Shown here in pieces: positions 32,734-45,380 of a stretch of DNA of 64,000 nucleotides. The notes under the pieces were generated by a model. That model worked only from the letters and a program-made list of their open reading frames with translations, was not told the origin of the DNA and did no database searches. This DNA comes from Mactra quadrangularis. Lineage: Eukaryota > Mollusca > Bivalvia > Venerida > Mactridae. Location: assembly GCA_025267735.1 (NCBI GenBank), contig CM046307.1, positions 2,899,258-2,963,257 of the forward strand. The letters are read 5' to 3'. Both the position numbers and the translations under genes were made by a program. Every line of letters begins with the position of its first letter. The stretch's first letter is position 1.

Positions 32734-33051
32734 GTAGCCTGCTCAATTACCCTAAACGTTCCAAAACGTTCCGTAACGATACATTCAGAACTTCATGGCC
32801 ATTCGCTACGAATAATCTCGGACATATTTACACGCTATTTTGAAACTACCGGTGTTGAAGTAAACAAATATACGATCGTTTAGGCAATGAGTGATGTTTC
32901 GTTTTAGTCCGTAAATTGTGAAACATCACTCATTGCCTTAACAATCGTATATTTGTTTATTAGATTAGATTATTCGCAGCGAATGGCCGAGGAGTTCCGA
33001 ATGTACCGTTACGGAACGTTTTGGAACGTTCGGGGTAATTGAACAGGCTAC
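32734..33051. mobile_element. Foldback element, family F, copy 1
   Basis: Nearly the whole 318 bp is an inverted repeat. GTAGCCTG(C/T)TCAATTACCC is followed by ACGTTCCAAAACGTTCCGTA, GGCCATTCGC..CGAATAATCT and GGCAATGAGTGATGTTTC, and the right half carries their complements. Another copy is at 43062-43380, with fragments at 37728 and 45320. It is non-coding. Confidence 0.85.
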
Positions 33052-34028
33052 TGGTGTTTATTCAAATTACATACTTAAAACTTATACTTTTTTTACAATG
33101 TATGCTTAAAATGACCTAATTACTATCTTTACCGATTACAAAAACAATCCTGTCAAGATTTACAAGGTAATTAGTTTCTTCGATAGCAATCAATTAATAT
33201 AAAACAGAAGCAATACGAATTTTGAAAATACATTGCAAATTGATTGAGACATATTGATGATATCTAGTTAATCCAATAGTATTTAAATAAGCATTATGTA
33301 TAATAAATGTGACAGGTATAAATACGCATTTACGATTTGCTCCAATACTTTTTCTAATTGGTTAATTACCGATATCAATCAGTAACTTTAAATCGAATGG
33401 AAGAAACTGTTTTTCTCTAATCGTTTATCTCATACTATGGTCTAATTTATCTTTTACATTTACTGTTTCAGATGTTAATGCTGTATAGTTGAACTGCCTT
33501 CATATCTCGATTGACATTTAGGTGAGTGCATAATGGAATTTACCTGCATTACCTTTAACACTGATATGATGGCAGACAAAACATTCCGAAGAAAACGAGA
33601 ACATTCCATAACAGACGATGAACAGTAAATGGCACAATGAAAACAAATAATATACTTAACGAAACGTCTAAGTACATCGATTTCAATGTTGTCAGAAATT
33701 TTCATTTTTCAACCGTGATTTTCGTCCGATCGTTAAAGGAAATGTGTACAGGACTATACTGTCGTCTTCTTGCATGTTTTTCATGCTTCTTAATTGATGC
33801 AAAATTGGTTTTGTCGTGCATGTGCAGAAAAGCGGAAATGCGCACGTGCTTATCGTGCAAACATTTAATGTTCTTTTTATTTATTTATAATATTTGAATA
33901 TAGATAATATGTAATTCGTAGTTATAAGTCGACTTTACAACAATGAACGTATGGTCTACGTGTAGTACGTCTACAGACCATACTCCAAGCTGTTGTACTA
34001 CGGAGTTTACATCAGTCGTAAACATGTA
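33052..34028. other. No gene identified
   Basis: AT-rich. A short imperfect palindrome, TATGGTCTACG..CGTCTACAGACCATA, lies at about 33949-33982. The overlapping 76- and 86-codon ORFs at 33475-33897 have no recognisable similarity. Confidence 0.4.
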
Positions 34029-34316
34029 GGCGGATCTAGCGGGGGTTCAGGGGGTCCGAACACCCCCACTGGAATTTTCAAAATGTAACTGTCCCTGAGA
34101 GTATTGTTTAATTGCAAGTCATTTCTGAGTAGCATTTAGCATTTTTCTTTGGGCTCGCTACGCTCGCCTTTGTGCTTAGCATAGATCTATTGGTTATGTA
34201 GTTTTATTATCAATATGTTACTATCTTGCAAACAGTGTATAATGTGGTTGTGGTTCGAAAGTGTGGATCCCCCTAGAAAAAGTTGGACCCCCCTGGAAAA
34301 AAATCCTTGATCCGCC
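34029..34316. mobile_element. C-rich-ended MITE
   Basis: GGCGGATC on the left and GATCCGCC on the right bound about 288 bp with runs of GGGGG/CCCCC near both ends (GGGGGTTCAGGGGGTCC; GGACCCCCCTGG) and an internal GGGCTCGCTACGCTCGCC. It is non-coding. Terminal repeats of this GC-rich kind are common in non-autonomous invertebrate DNA elements; the superfamily is not determined. Confidence 0.65.
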
Positions 34317-34321
34317 ACTAG

Positions 34322-35091
34322 AATATACTTACAAATTTATAGTATTCTGTTGTTTCCAATCTTTAAGCTCACCTAATAACATACTAATTGTATGTCGAAA
34401 GTAGATTAGGCCATTCCATATCGGAATTGTGTTAAGCGTCCGCGTGTGCGTAGGTTTTAGAGTTCTAAATCAAAATAAAAAAAAATATATATTGAATAAT
34501 TCCGATGTTCCGGGATTCGATACGACAATTTAATTCAGGGAAAATTGTGTCCGGCAACGACGTTATTCATCGTAAGCAATTAATCATAACCGCGTCATAA
34601 ATACAATATATTTTAGTCATTTTATATTAAATCCAGACCATTTATTCATATTATGAGGTTATTCCATTGAAAGAAAAATATATAACGCATTGTTTTTGCA
34701 TTAAAAATATTTGTTTTCGTTTTCGGTTCGTGTGTTTTTGTGAATAGGTACCTAGGTTTGTCAAATTTGAGTTGACGCTTAACAGAATTCCAATTTGGCA
34801 CGGCCTTAACAATTTATGTAAATCAATTGTATTGTTCACTTTTATAACGTGTTGCTGACATCATATTACTGATTTATAACCTTGAATCACATACAAGCCT
34901 TTCTTCATTGTTAGTTTTCAAATAATTATGCAAACCGCATCCAACATTTCTAGCAGATGTTTATTTTGTCATTTATATTTCAATCATTGTTGATCTTGGT
35001 TTGACATAAAGATATTATAAACTTTGTTCTCATTAACAAATAAATCATGCTGACAAGTGGCGTATATCAATATGACTTAAGTTAAAGGTAC
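34322..35091. other. No feature seen
   Basis: AT-rich with no ORF of interest. Both CATTCCATATCGGAATTGTG near 34410 and GACGCTTAACAGAATTCCAATTTG near 34774 occur in inverted orientation (TTAAGCGTC...GACGCTTAA), hinting at a decayed inverted-repeat element of about 370 bp. Confidence 0.35.
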
Positions 35092-35435
35092 TAGTTCACA
35101 GATTTTGGTTAAATTTTTTCCATATTTTCAAAATACCATTCAGACTCTGTAATTATGTCAAAAAATTATTCTTAATATTTAAAGAAAAATTGACCTATAG
35201 ATTGCAAGACATACACACTAAAAATTACGAAAATGCACTAAAATTGTCTATACCGTGACATACGGGATAGATATTTACTACATAAAACACTATAATTAGA
35301 AGTTGTATGTCAATTTGCACTAAAATTGTCATTATCAGAACACCATTTTCCTGCTTCCAAAAATATTTACATACATTTTTGATAGTTTTAGAAAAGTTGA
35401 TATTTAAGTTGAAATCTGTGAATGAGTACCTTTAA
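35092..35435. mobile_element. MITE with TTAA(A)GGTAC ends
   Basis: Left end TTAAAGGTACTAGTTCACAG and right end CTGTGAATGAGTACCTTTAA are inverted repeats with a few mismatches. Internal sequence is AT-rich with two copies of TTTGCACTAAAATTGTC-like sequence. A truncated relative is at 46978-47056. Confidence 0.75.
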
Positions 35436-36081
35436 ACTAATGCTTGTTGTTTTACTTCTGCTAAATCATTGAATACGAAACTAATACTGTTATATTGAAT
35501 AAAGACATTGTTACCGAAATGTTGTAAATATGTATTCAGAACTTGACTTCATAAAATTACGATAAGGACTTCATTAATGAATCGTGTTTAGTTTATGTGA
35601 ATAGTCGTATTTCTCTAAGAGCGTATTTGTCAGTACAAATTTACTAATCTATTATTCTATGTTGTCCCTTTGCTATCTGATTCAAACTCTATCTAAAATT
35701 TTCCGCTCGCCTACTTGCTGAGTGAAGCGGTCTATAGGATATCTGTTTACGGAGAATGGCTCTTTTACTTCTTTCTGGTAGTTTTTCTTTTGTACATTAC
35801 ACATGTCCGTAATGTGGTTCTACTAAGCAAGACTTTGACATAAAGTAGTTCTACTACCAGGAGAATAACGAATATCATATTTGTTACAGATAAGCCATTG
35901 ATAGTTGTATTAGCTTCTGGCATAAACAGAGCAGGGAAGACTTGCCCATGTAAATGACGAGATAATTACATATGTCATTATTGTCTTGTTACAAGGTATC
36001 AGTATATTAATACCGACCATTGTAACGTATATACGTCATTTACAATGCATCACCAGGAAGAATATAAACCATATATCTCAG
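35436..36081. other. No feature seen
   Basis: AT-rich DNA. The sequence CGCTCGCCTACTTGCTGAGTG near 35705 is a short GC patch. Nothing else is noted. Confidence 0.5.
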
Positions 36082-36539
36082 GTGCGTTCAACAATGTGAG
36101 CGCTCGGGCGACATCAATCGCTCTCTTTCTGAACGCGGGCGCCCGCGCGAGTTCTCGCGAGCGCTTGTGATTTAGCTCGAGAGCTGTTTTGCTTAGATAT
36201 CAAAGATAGCGGCTTGAAAAATTTGAATTTTTATCTCAAAGAATTATCCCTGAAAAGTGGGAAGCAAACTTGTGTGTTACTTTTTCCAGATGACATATCC
36301 ACGGAATGCATATAATATAATTTATTTGGTACAGTAAATTGTATCATAATGATTCATATATGATAAAAAATGTGAAAGATCTCTTGTATCAGCAAAAATA
36401 ATTGTTCGCCCATCCTCTATTTTCAATAATGTGCAGTTTGACGCAATCTTAGATTTTACAGCGAGCGCTTGCAGTCGTTCTATAGCCTAACAATTCGCGA
36501 AGCTGGCGCTCACTCGAGCGCTCGCATTGTTGAACGCAC
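36082..36539. mobile_element. MITE with 25-bp inverted repeats
   Basis: Left end GTGCGTTCAACAATGTGAGC followed by GCTCG; the right end is its complement with one mismatch. The subterminal parts are rich in GCGC/CGAG blocks (CGCGAGCGCTTG, GCGAGCGCTTGCAG), the centre is AT-rich, and there is no ORF. The superfamily is not clear. Confidence 0.75.
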
Positions 36540-36728
36540 ATCTGGTACACTACACGTTGACTAAGCAGAATAAATTGTCCTAGATGCCTTTGCTTCAAGA
36601 TTAATCTAATGATTGAAGAGAGGATATACATGTTTGTCTTCTTCAGTATCATACGGCTAGATACGAGGACGAGTCAATAAATAACCAGCATAGGACATAA
36701 AGACAGAGACCTGGTATACTTAGATAGG

Positions 36729-37208
36729 AGAAGTAATTGCACAAGCATTAGACATTTCACATGGTTCTATTTCAACAATCTTGCATGATCGTGTAGGGGT
36801 GCACAAGCTTACAGTCCGTTGGGTCCCAAACTGCCTTGTCAATGAGCAATTGGCTACGAGAGCATCAGTACATATATGCAGTGCGTTGTTGAAGCGTTTG
36901 AGGTCCAAAGATGATCTCCTTTTGCGTCTACAGTTGTAGTTACTGTCGATGAGATTTGGGCACATTGTTATGAACCAGAAAATAAAGCCAAGATTCGTCA
37001 GTGGGTATGGCCGGGATCTCCAAAACCAAAGAACTCCAAGACTCAACCATCTGCTGTCGTGGCGGCAGTTGAGGAGTGGTTCCAATTAAAGGACTATGAT
37101 TTCTTCATTTTTTGGCTATTGGCGCTTGAACACCATTGGCCCAAGTGCATAGCCGCCCTAGAGGGAAGTTACATTGAAAAGGAAGAGGTAGATCTCGACC
37201 CAAAATAG
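36729..37208 (+). pseudogene. mariner-type transposase relic
   Basis: Frame 1 from 36729 reads EVIAQALDISHGSISTILHD followed by RVG..KLTVRWVPNCL, the mariner DNA-binding/linker region. A stop and frameshift follow. The next frame gives VDEIWAHCYEPENK (the family form is GDE.W...Y.PE.K) then QWV.PGSPKPK...QPSA, and the end reads ALEHHWPKCI...GSYIEKE. The middle of the catalytic domain is deleted, so it cannot encode a working transposase. The minus-strand ORF over the same DNA is a shadow. Confidence 0.8.
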
Positions 37209-37727
37209 GTAAGGCTGGTTTTTTATCGACTAGCCCTCGTGACAAATAATTTCTGGTCATTAACGTTTAGGTCCATATTTTTCTGCATAAAATTGCAAAT
37301 GACCAAACAAAGCAAAGAAACTGCTGTAGAAACTGAAATTTTAACAGCAATTAAAGAACTTATCCCTCTATGCTTTGATGATATAGCATTGCATCAAAAC
37401 CCCTTCAACTCTGAATTAGGGACCAGGATAGGGGTCATGTTTCTGATACGGTTATAATGATGTTAAGTTGACAATAGAGGAAGAGATTCAAACTGCTTAC
37501 CTTTTGACACATTTGCAATGAACTCCGAGCAATGAAACAACGAAAATCAACATCCTTCATAGATTCCACAACATTTCACTTTCGCTTATTTTTGTTGATG
37601 GAGTTTGACATTTTTAGGGTTAATGTATAAACATATTTCTTTGTTATGAATTGAACCACATATTGTTCATCGATATCATTGAACTGTGTAATTTCAAATT
37701 TACGAACTAAAACAAAACTTTAGTCAT
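37209..37727. other. No gene identified
   Basis: The 72-codon ORF at 37239-37457 starts in AT-rich DNA right after the mariner relic and has no recognisable similarity. Confidence 0.4.
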
Positions 37728-37832
37728 CGCCTAAACGATCGTGTATTTGTTTACTTCAACTCATGTTTTTCCAAAATGGCGTCTAAATATGTCCCAGGTT
37801 ATTAGTAGCAAATGGCCGAGGAGTTCCGAATG
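37728..37832. mobile_element. Foldback family F, fragment
   Basis: CGCCTAAACGATCG..TATTTGTTTACTTCAAC through GCAAATGGCCGAGGAGTTCC matches the right half of the family F elements. The terminal repeats are missing. Confidence 0.7.
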
Positions 37833-39462
37833 CCAATGAAAGTTTTCCAAATTCTAATTCAACCGAAAATTTTATACGCATTTTCATAGGTTGAAACGAT
37901 CACCTGTCTAAAATACGTATAATGAGAGGGGTAAACAACGCCATATTTGGTTTGATCATACTAGTGACAATGCAACCGCGTATGACGACGTCATAGAAGT
38001 TAAACGTGATTTTACTTTGTATTTAGGTTGAAATATGGTCTATGTTTGCAGTAAAACGATCAGAGTTACACGTGTAAAAAGAGTAATGTTTACTTTCAAT
38101 TCGGTTATTTTTTCATTTTTACTAATGCAAAACTGTTCAACATTTTTGCATATCGACATTGAAATTGTAGACGCGAGCATGTTTTGCTTCTGTAGTCCAT
38201 TACTCGTACATCTATTAAAAAAACACGTGACAGTCATACCATTAAAATGTGTTTGTGTCTCTGTCTAAAAATAGAAATATCGGTTGGCACGTAGTCTTTG
38301 AGCAGAGTGTAGAAAGTAAACGAGTAAAACTTTCCAGCGATGCAAAGGAGAGTACTATGGTCCTGATATAACTAAACGTACAATCATATCATACTTGCTT
38401 TTTGTAACCTACATTTGGCGGCACGGTTTTTGAGACAAAACATGTATCTTGGAATCGTGCCGGTCGATTATGGTGTAACCGACTTACAAGCGATAAATCA
38501 CATTTACGACCTTTCATTTCTTAAAGTTTATATAAAATATATTTTGTCTTATAGTTTAAGAAAAGACGTTTATTTGTAATAAATTACGCAAATTTCAAAA
38601 TTAACCGTGTTTCATTGTGTCTGTTTAATCATTTGTTGTACTTAACCACACGTTTTATGTCTGTCTTTGAGATTTGTGTATTAAAACGTCGTAACAGACA
38701 GTTATTTGAGCATTTATTGTGTTATAAGGAGAATAAAAGCATGTTATATGACTTTTCCCTAAAGAAGCTTGGTAATTTATGATGCTTGACGTAGCTTTGT
38801 CACATTTTATACCAATGCACATGCCACAATGATTTAATAATGTGGGAGGCAACAATCTCCCTGCATTTGTCATTCAATTACATTCAATAATTACAAAATG
38901 TTATTAAGATGTGCAATTTGTATTCCTGTTAAACTAGACAAAATACAAATCAAACTCGCCAAGATAATATGTTTGTTTCAGATGTCTGCAATTTGGAAAA
39001 TCTCAGATTTGTTGCAGTAAACTCGTCTTGAGCCATACAGCATGTTATTTAATATACTATGTCCTATGTTATTTCAAAGGGAATGTACAAATATAATTAT
39101 TATATAAAACATCTAAATAAAATATCTATGAAAAGACTTCGGTGCTGTGCAGAGATCATTTTGTTTGAAGCAGATTTAATAGAAAGGGTCATGTTTATAA
39201 ACGCATCTGTAAAATAATTGAGCCGATTTAATTCCTTCGTAACAGTATCTTCACTGAATTCATCATATCCATGATAGGTTAATTAGGCGTACTACTCCCG
39301 TCTGTTTTTATAATATTTATTTAACTTACAACAGAAAGTGACAAGTCTATATCTTTTCCAGGGCTATATATCACGTCTGTACAGAAAACCTAAACATTAA
39401 GTTGATTCAGTACAATCATTTAACTGACAATGCGTTGGTTTGCTTCATCTTTAACCCGTGTC
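37833..39462. other. No gene identified
   Basis: AT-rich. The opposing short ORFs at 38035-38268 are not convincing. No repeat copies elsewhere in the window were noticed. Confidence 0.45.
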
Positions 39463-39640
39463 GATAGCGAAGTTGGTAGCTCGCCCGCCGGGATTTGGAA
39501 CCTCGTGTCCCGGGTTCAAATCCCACCAGGGAGGTTATACCCTTCCATGAAAATTTGATAGTATTGTCAATTTTCTCCATTAATAAGGTATATGGAAAAG
39601 AGTCCGGTCTTGTGGAAGGGTAGGTGAGTACTGGTTTACT
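39463..39640 (+). mobile_element. SINE family 1, copy 2 (3'-truncated)
   Basis: tRNA-like head from 39463 with GATAGCGAAGTTGGTAGCTC and GGTTCAAATCCCACC, then the family 1 body GTTATACCCTTCCATGAAAA...GGAAGGGTAGGTGAGTACTGG. The LINE-like tail present in copy 1 is absent after 39640. The 86-codon minus-strand ORF across it is not credible. Confidence 0.8.
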
Positions 39641-40996
39641 AGATTCTTTTATTAGTTCATTACCGATATCAATCATATCATATTAATCAAAATTAAAAAT
39701 ATATATATATAAACAATTCATTATCTAAATGACGCATCGACTCCATATACAAGTTCAATAGGATTAACAAACACAATAAACGAGCATTTCAATGTATCTA
39801 CACACACTTCATGTGAACACAATACTTGCAATGTTCAAATAAATGTATCCAATATTTGAAAACCTCCTCAATAAAAGATATCAGAACAATTCGCTTGTCT
39901 AGTCATTATTTGCAGGAACGCCGAACGTGTGCCAAACAATCACTTTATTCATTGAGAATATCCAGTCTCGCAATATCATTTGTAAGATTATTATCCTTAG
40001 TGTGTTCGCAATCAACTTGAATTAAACTACTAGTTAATATGGGCTAAAAATATCGACGGTTTCCTTCCTTATAGTACATTGTGATTTTCAGCACTTTCTG
40101 TTCAGGCTATAGTTGCTATTTCAATGAACTGTGATTGATATCACTTGTTGTTCAATGGGGAATTGATGAAATTTACTTCATTAGCATAACATCTAAAGAC
40201 AAGATCAAACAGACACGAATGGAATTGTTTTAACAAACAACAAATCAGTTTCTCATATATCTTAAGAGAAAACCACAGGAAATGACAAGAAAAAAACCAA
40301 ACTGAAACAATTTTAAATGATATATTTGACAAGAGATACAAAAGGAAGAGAAAACATTTTGATTAAATAGTCATGACTCTTATATGTTGACAATATGTAT
40401 TAAAGTATGCCTGTGTAACGTGAAGTTAGTCACGAAACTAGCATACAACCTCGCAACATCATTACCCATTCTTCATTGTCATTTAAATGTGTTTGATAAT
40501 GCATTACTTGCAAACAGATGTTGTTGAATGCACACAATGCTTAAAGGCGTTAATATTTCATTTATTGTAGGATTAGGTTTACAGTTCTGATGTCAAATCT
40601 TTCTAAATATTTTATACTAGTATATTAAATGTCTGTTGAAAAGTATTTGCTATTGTAAAAAATTCTTAAAACACTAATCTAAGTACCAAAACGACTTTCG
40701 TGCGCATTGAAACTTTTCATATCAAGAAGGCAAACAATTTTATAAACTAAAGCATGTTAGTTCACACAATAAAATTCATAGAAACACTGATAGCAAAACC
40801 TAGTGCTTTGCTTCATAAAACTTTTTATCGACCTCTTTATTTACTACATGGGCATGCTATATTGGTTTGCTTGGTAAAAACACACTACTTTCGAATGTGT
40901 TAGTAATTATTTTCATTTTGCACAATGTTGTCTTCAAAATAATTGAAGTTGATTTATATAGAAATTAATTCCCAACTGTATTTCAGAAATACCCTT
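39641..40996. other. No gene identified
   Basis: AT-rich with an (AT)n run near 39698-39711. The ORFs at 39826-40020 and 40141-40341 show no family resemblance. Confidence 0.45.
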
Positions 40997-41210
40997 ATTA
41001 TAGTTCGTACAAAAAAAACAAAAAATGGTCATGCGTTCTACCATTACAAGCATATTTGCCCAATAGGTGGTGGTTCATCTGCCACATTAATTTTTGTAAA
41101 ATGAACTATACAACCTTTATTTTCAATACTACGTATCTTTGGAAAATAATGGTTCATTTTAAATGTTTACACAAACACGTTTTGTAATTTTGTACGAACT
41201 TTACCTATTA
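40997..41210. mobile_element. Tc1/mariner-like MITE, family T, diverged copy
   Basis: Left end TTATAGTTCGTACAAAAAAA, right end TTTTGTACGAACTTTA, and the internal GGTGGTGGTTCATC...AAAATGAACTA matches the copies at 18370 and 26112 with many substitutions and a deletion. Confidence 0.7.
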
Positions 41211-43061
41211 AGCACATTTCAAATTTAGTTTTGTTTTTAATTTCACAATAGTCCTTTATCCAGTACTTTTTTACCAGCTTGTCAATAATTTAACCTTTTA
41301 TTCATTGTATTTAATTCTTCGTCTCTTTGACTTTTTACATAGAATAGCGTTTTCCTATGTCACTCATAACTATATCTCAATGACCACAACGTAAATAACA
41401 GTTAATGGTTTAATCTTCTTAGTGTCATCCTGTATTTATAATATCGTTTGATATGGCTATTTATCAATTCGATGATATTGTGTATTATTGTAACTTGTAT
41501 GTTATTATGTGTGATATGTTGTAACATTGTACATCAAAATAATTATATCTATTTATCTATTACATTGACTTAGAAGTGTTAATTTTATCCATTGGAATGT
41601 CATCTACCATTGTATCAGATGAGATACGCTGTTAATTTTCTTGACCTATACAATATAGTGAAACATCACTCAGCCCACGTAATAATAATAATCACAAGAG
41701 CAATCGTACAAATGATGACATTATGTTTGTTCCTCATTTATTTCAATCTCCCAATCTCCGTAAACAGATATTCAGACTAATCTATAAACCGCTGTCGTTA
41801 AAGAGCTACTTATGGTTGCTCCGAGGGTCATGTCGATATGACCTTCGTGTCGAACAATCAATGTGTAGCTTTTATTTAGACGAAATTATTAATAACATCT
41901 TATTTTCATAATTTCTATTTTTACACCGAGGTTTGGGAGATAACTTCACGGTGGTGTTATTTGCAGGCAGTGCATGGACGGCTCTTTTCAAATTGCAAGA
42001 CACAGACTATGTAAACAAGTTGATTCACTTAATGATTGCGTCATGAATATTATAACGGTGACAGTCTACTACAAATATTTACTTCGGGCAACTTATATTT
42101 CATTTGGCCAACCAAAAATCTACAAAGAAGACGAAGTGCTTCCTATTAAAATGACCTGTTTGGGCAACAACTTTTATATCCTAATTTCGTAGACTAATAA
42201 CGAAAAAATGTCCCCTGAACGTGACCCTCATAACAAAGCAGACGCATCTGCAATTAGCGGGTAGGCAAGCGGATCATGTTTAGATTGTGTTTTAATCAGA
42301 TTGCACTAAATTCAAACTGACACAATGTGCTTCGTGCCATGAAGATTGGATAAGACATACGATATTAACAGATAATATTAATGTAAAAAACATATAATCG
42401 TAACAATAATTATTATTGTACGTCAAATACAATTAATAATTATAATGTGTATTACGTGTGCGTTGTTACCAGCTATTTACCTGTAATAAGCCGAATAATT
42501 ACGCAATTAATCATGTTTTGTTTGATGATTCGTCTTTTTCAATGAAAATATTTCGGTTTCATACGCGATATCTGATTGTTGATTTTCAAAAACTCAACAA
42601 ACAAAAGAGTTGTATTTGATATTCCTCGAAATCAATAATTATTTTTCCAAATTACATACGCTTATCAGCACTTGAGTCAATTTTAGAGTTGTTTCATCTT
42701 GACAGTCGTCGCCGTTTTTGTATTAATAAGACCTAAATTGGGAAAATGGCTTTTAGCAATTATTTTAATCAAATTAATCAATCGGAGTTCTGTAAATTAG
42801 AGTTAAACAAATAAAACTAACGATTGCTTTTTCACTAGATAACTATGACATTGGTTTGTCTTCTTTTTATCCAACGTTTAGATGACATGGCAGTGTTGTT
42901 TATCTGTTGTTTATCAGGCCTATTTAATGGAAGTTATAGACACGAATCTTGCCTTCTATCGATCAGTCTATATTGACAAGAATTACGTCAATAGCTTCTT
43001 TTTTAACAGTCGTCAAGATACAAGATACAAACTTTTATTTATAGTCGGTATTATATACAAC
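41211..43061. other. No gene identified
   Basis: AT-rich. The block ATATCGTTTGATATGGCTATTT..CAATTC (about 41442) recurs near 45857, so the two regions share an old repeat. ORFs at 41592-42192 and 42882-43160 are short and unsupported; the last runs into the family F element. Confidence 0.4.
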
Positions 43062-43380
43062 AGTAGGGAGTTCAGTTACCGCGAACGTTACAGAACGTTC
43101 CGTAACGATACATTCGGAACTCCTCGGTCATTTGCTGCGAATAATCTCGGATATATTTAGACGCTATTTTGAAACTACCGGTGTTGAAGTAAACAAATAT
43201 ATGGTCGATTAGGCATTGAGTGATGTTTCGTTTTCAGTCCGTAAATTTTGAAACATCACTCATTGCCTTAACGATAGCATATTTGTGTATTAGATTAGAC
43301 TATCGCAGCGAATGGCCGAGGAGTTCCGAATGTATCGTTATGTAACGTTCTGTAACGTTTTGTGTAATTGAACACGCTAC
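43062..43380. mobile_element. Foldback element, family F, copy 2
   Basis: Same architecture as the copy at 32734: GAACGTT..AGAACGTTCCGTA, CATTCGGAACTCCTCGG, a loop with GAAACTACCGGTGTTGAAGT, then the complementary arm to AACACGCTAC. The left terminus is worn (GTAGGGAGTTCAGTTACC). Confidence 0.8.
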
Positions 43381-45319
43381 AGTTAACATTAGCTATGAAT
43401 AGACATTAGCCGTCAGCTTATTTTCTTCGACACGAGATGAGTAATTGTACTTTGTTACTAAACTTCTAAATTATAAAAAAACAACAACATAAGAGTAAAC
43501 TATAATCATAGTTGCAATGCACATTATTGGTCAGAGGTACATGGTTAACAAATAAGGCATCTATTATTTCATTGTTTATACATGAACAAATTTGTTGATC
43601 TTGCAATTAGTATTATCATGCAGCACAACATTGTCTTACTTTACTATTGATTCCTTGGATGCATGATGTTATTTCATCAATTAGATCTACTGCCATATTC
43701 ACACATTTGCATAAATACACATTAGATCATGAAGATTTAAGAAGGCTTCTCTTTTGAAAACTAGTTAAATGATCAGATCATCCGTTGACAAGAAGAGCTT
43801 GTTTGCATAATTGATACAGACAGACTATTGATTTTTTGAACGCATGGAGATCCCAGATAGGCGATACATAAAAATACACATTTGACTGTAATCTCAACTT
43901 TACACTAGTCCGCTCATTGCTAAACGACATAAGATTGAAAGCCTCTTTCATGTGACTTGTTTTTTACTACTGTTTGCATGATGTTGTCAAAAATACGGAA
44001 GACAATTATATTAAAATTTATTATTCTTTTGAAACGTGAAACAATCATTATCAACGGTCTCCAAACTTCCTTAAGATGTAATATTTAACAATAAAATTCA
44101 AACCATTCATAATTCATAAATTTATTTTCGTTAGATGCATGACATCGTAAATAACTAAACAAATGATGGTGAATATTTAAGGCACAAACAGATGCAAAGG
44201 ACTTAAAATGTTTCTTACACGACGTTTTGATGTATGGAATGTTTATCTTCTGACTTGTTATTTGTTTAGACTCATGATAACAAATGACAATGCACTGACT
44301 TTAACAGACGATAAATGTATCATAGTAAAACATTTTAAATGCACAAATACTATGTTTTATGACATTGCATTATTAATTATGGTTTGTCCCGTCGTCGTTT
44401 GTGGAAAGCACAGTAGTAAGCATTGTTATGGTATTCGTTATGTTTAAAGATATGAAACAAGGATATAGTCGAAATGTTTTGTCACATCGCAAAGACCATG
44501 ACGCGGGGATGAGTTGAGTCCGCTACCGCAACAATGATCAGTTTTAACTCACCTGAGCACTAGGGCCTGTATTAGCAAGGGTCTTGCGACCAATTTTAAG
44601 ACTGTTTTCACCTTAAGCTGCACGTCACTTTTTTTACCTACACATCACCCCTTCATTAGACCATGAGACAACAAAGCTTAGCACTGGCAAAATTTGTTGC
44701 TGGTATGAAATCTTTTCAAATGTATTTCAAAAACTCAATTTTATGCATAATTGTGGTTGCCATGGCAGCCGAAAGGAAAAATTATAATATATTCTCAAAA
44801 TCTGCTAGGCCTAAACCTAGTATTCTCTTCATTTATTATATAAGTTAGTAATGTGAGTACGAACAATGGAAATAAGTACGACAAGGAATTACTTTCTGTC
44901 AATACCTAAGGGAAATATTAACTATGAATATAGTAAGATTTTGAATATAGAACAGTTTGAACTGCCTTTTGTCTCGTATTTCTGTCTTTATTTAGCCAAG
45001 ACTTACAAGCAATCAGTTATATGAGTCAACTTTGTCATAGTTCACAATGTGACTTTTACTGTTACTAACTATTCTCCCTGACATTTAAGTCAGAACAAAT
45101 TGGTGAAGGCAATAGGTTTTCTATTTTAGTACATGATTTCGCCGGTTTGTAATCAATTTTACGCTTTATATCAATTCAATCTTTATTTAGTATCAATAAA
45201 ACTCTTAGGCTTGTAAGTGTATCCAGAATATTGTTGTCTTACAGTATGCATAATTGCATATTGTTTTAATATTCAAATGGAAATGTTATAAGAAGAACAG
45301 CAAAAGTTTTACATTATAA
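43381..45319. other. No gene identified
   Basis: AT-rich. The 79-codon ORF at 44208-44447 begins with a hydrophobic stretch but matches nothing I know. AACTCACCTGAGCACTAGGG near 44548 looks like part of an unclassified repeat. Confidence 0.4.
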
Positions 45320-45380
45320 AATGTCGTCTAAGTATGTTCGAGGTTATTCGTGGCGAGTGGCCGAGGTGTTCCGAATGGAT
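45320..45380. mobile_element. Foldback family F, short fragment
   Basis: ATGTCGTCTAAGTATGTTCG..GGTTATTCGTGGCGAGTGGCCGAGG corresponds to the inner right arm of family F. The 61-codon ORF here starts inside this fragment and is not a gene. Confidence 0.6.

Noticed and set aside
36720..37085. 121-codon minus-strand ORF
   Set aside because: Antisense of the mariner relic, whose plus-strand motifs are clear.
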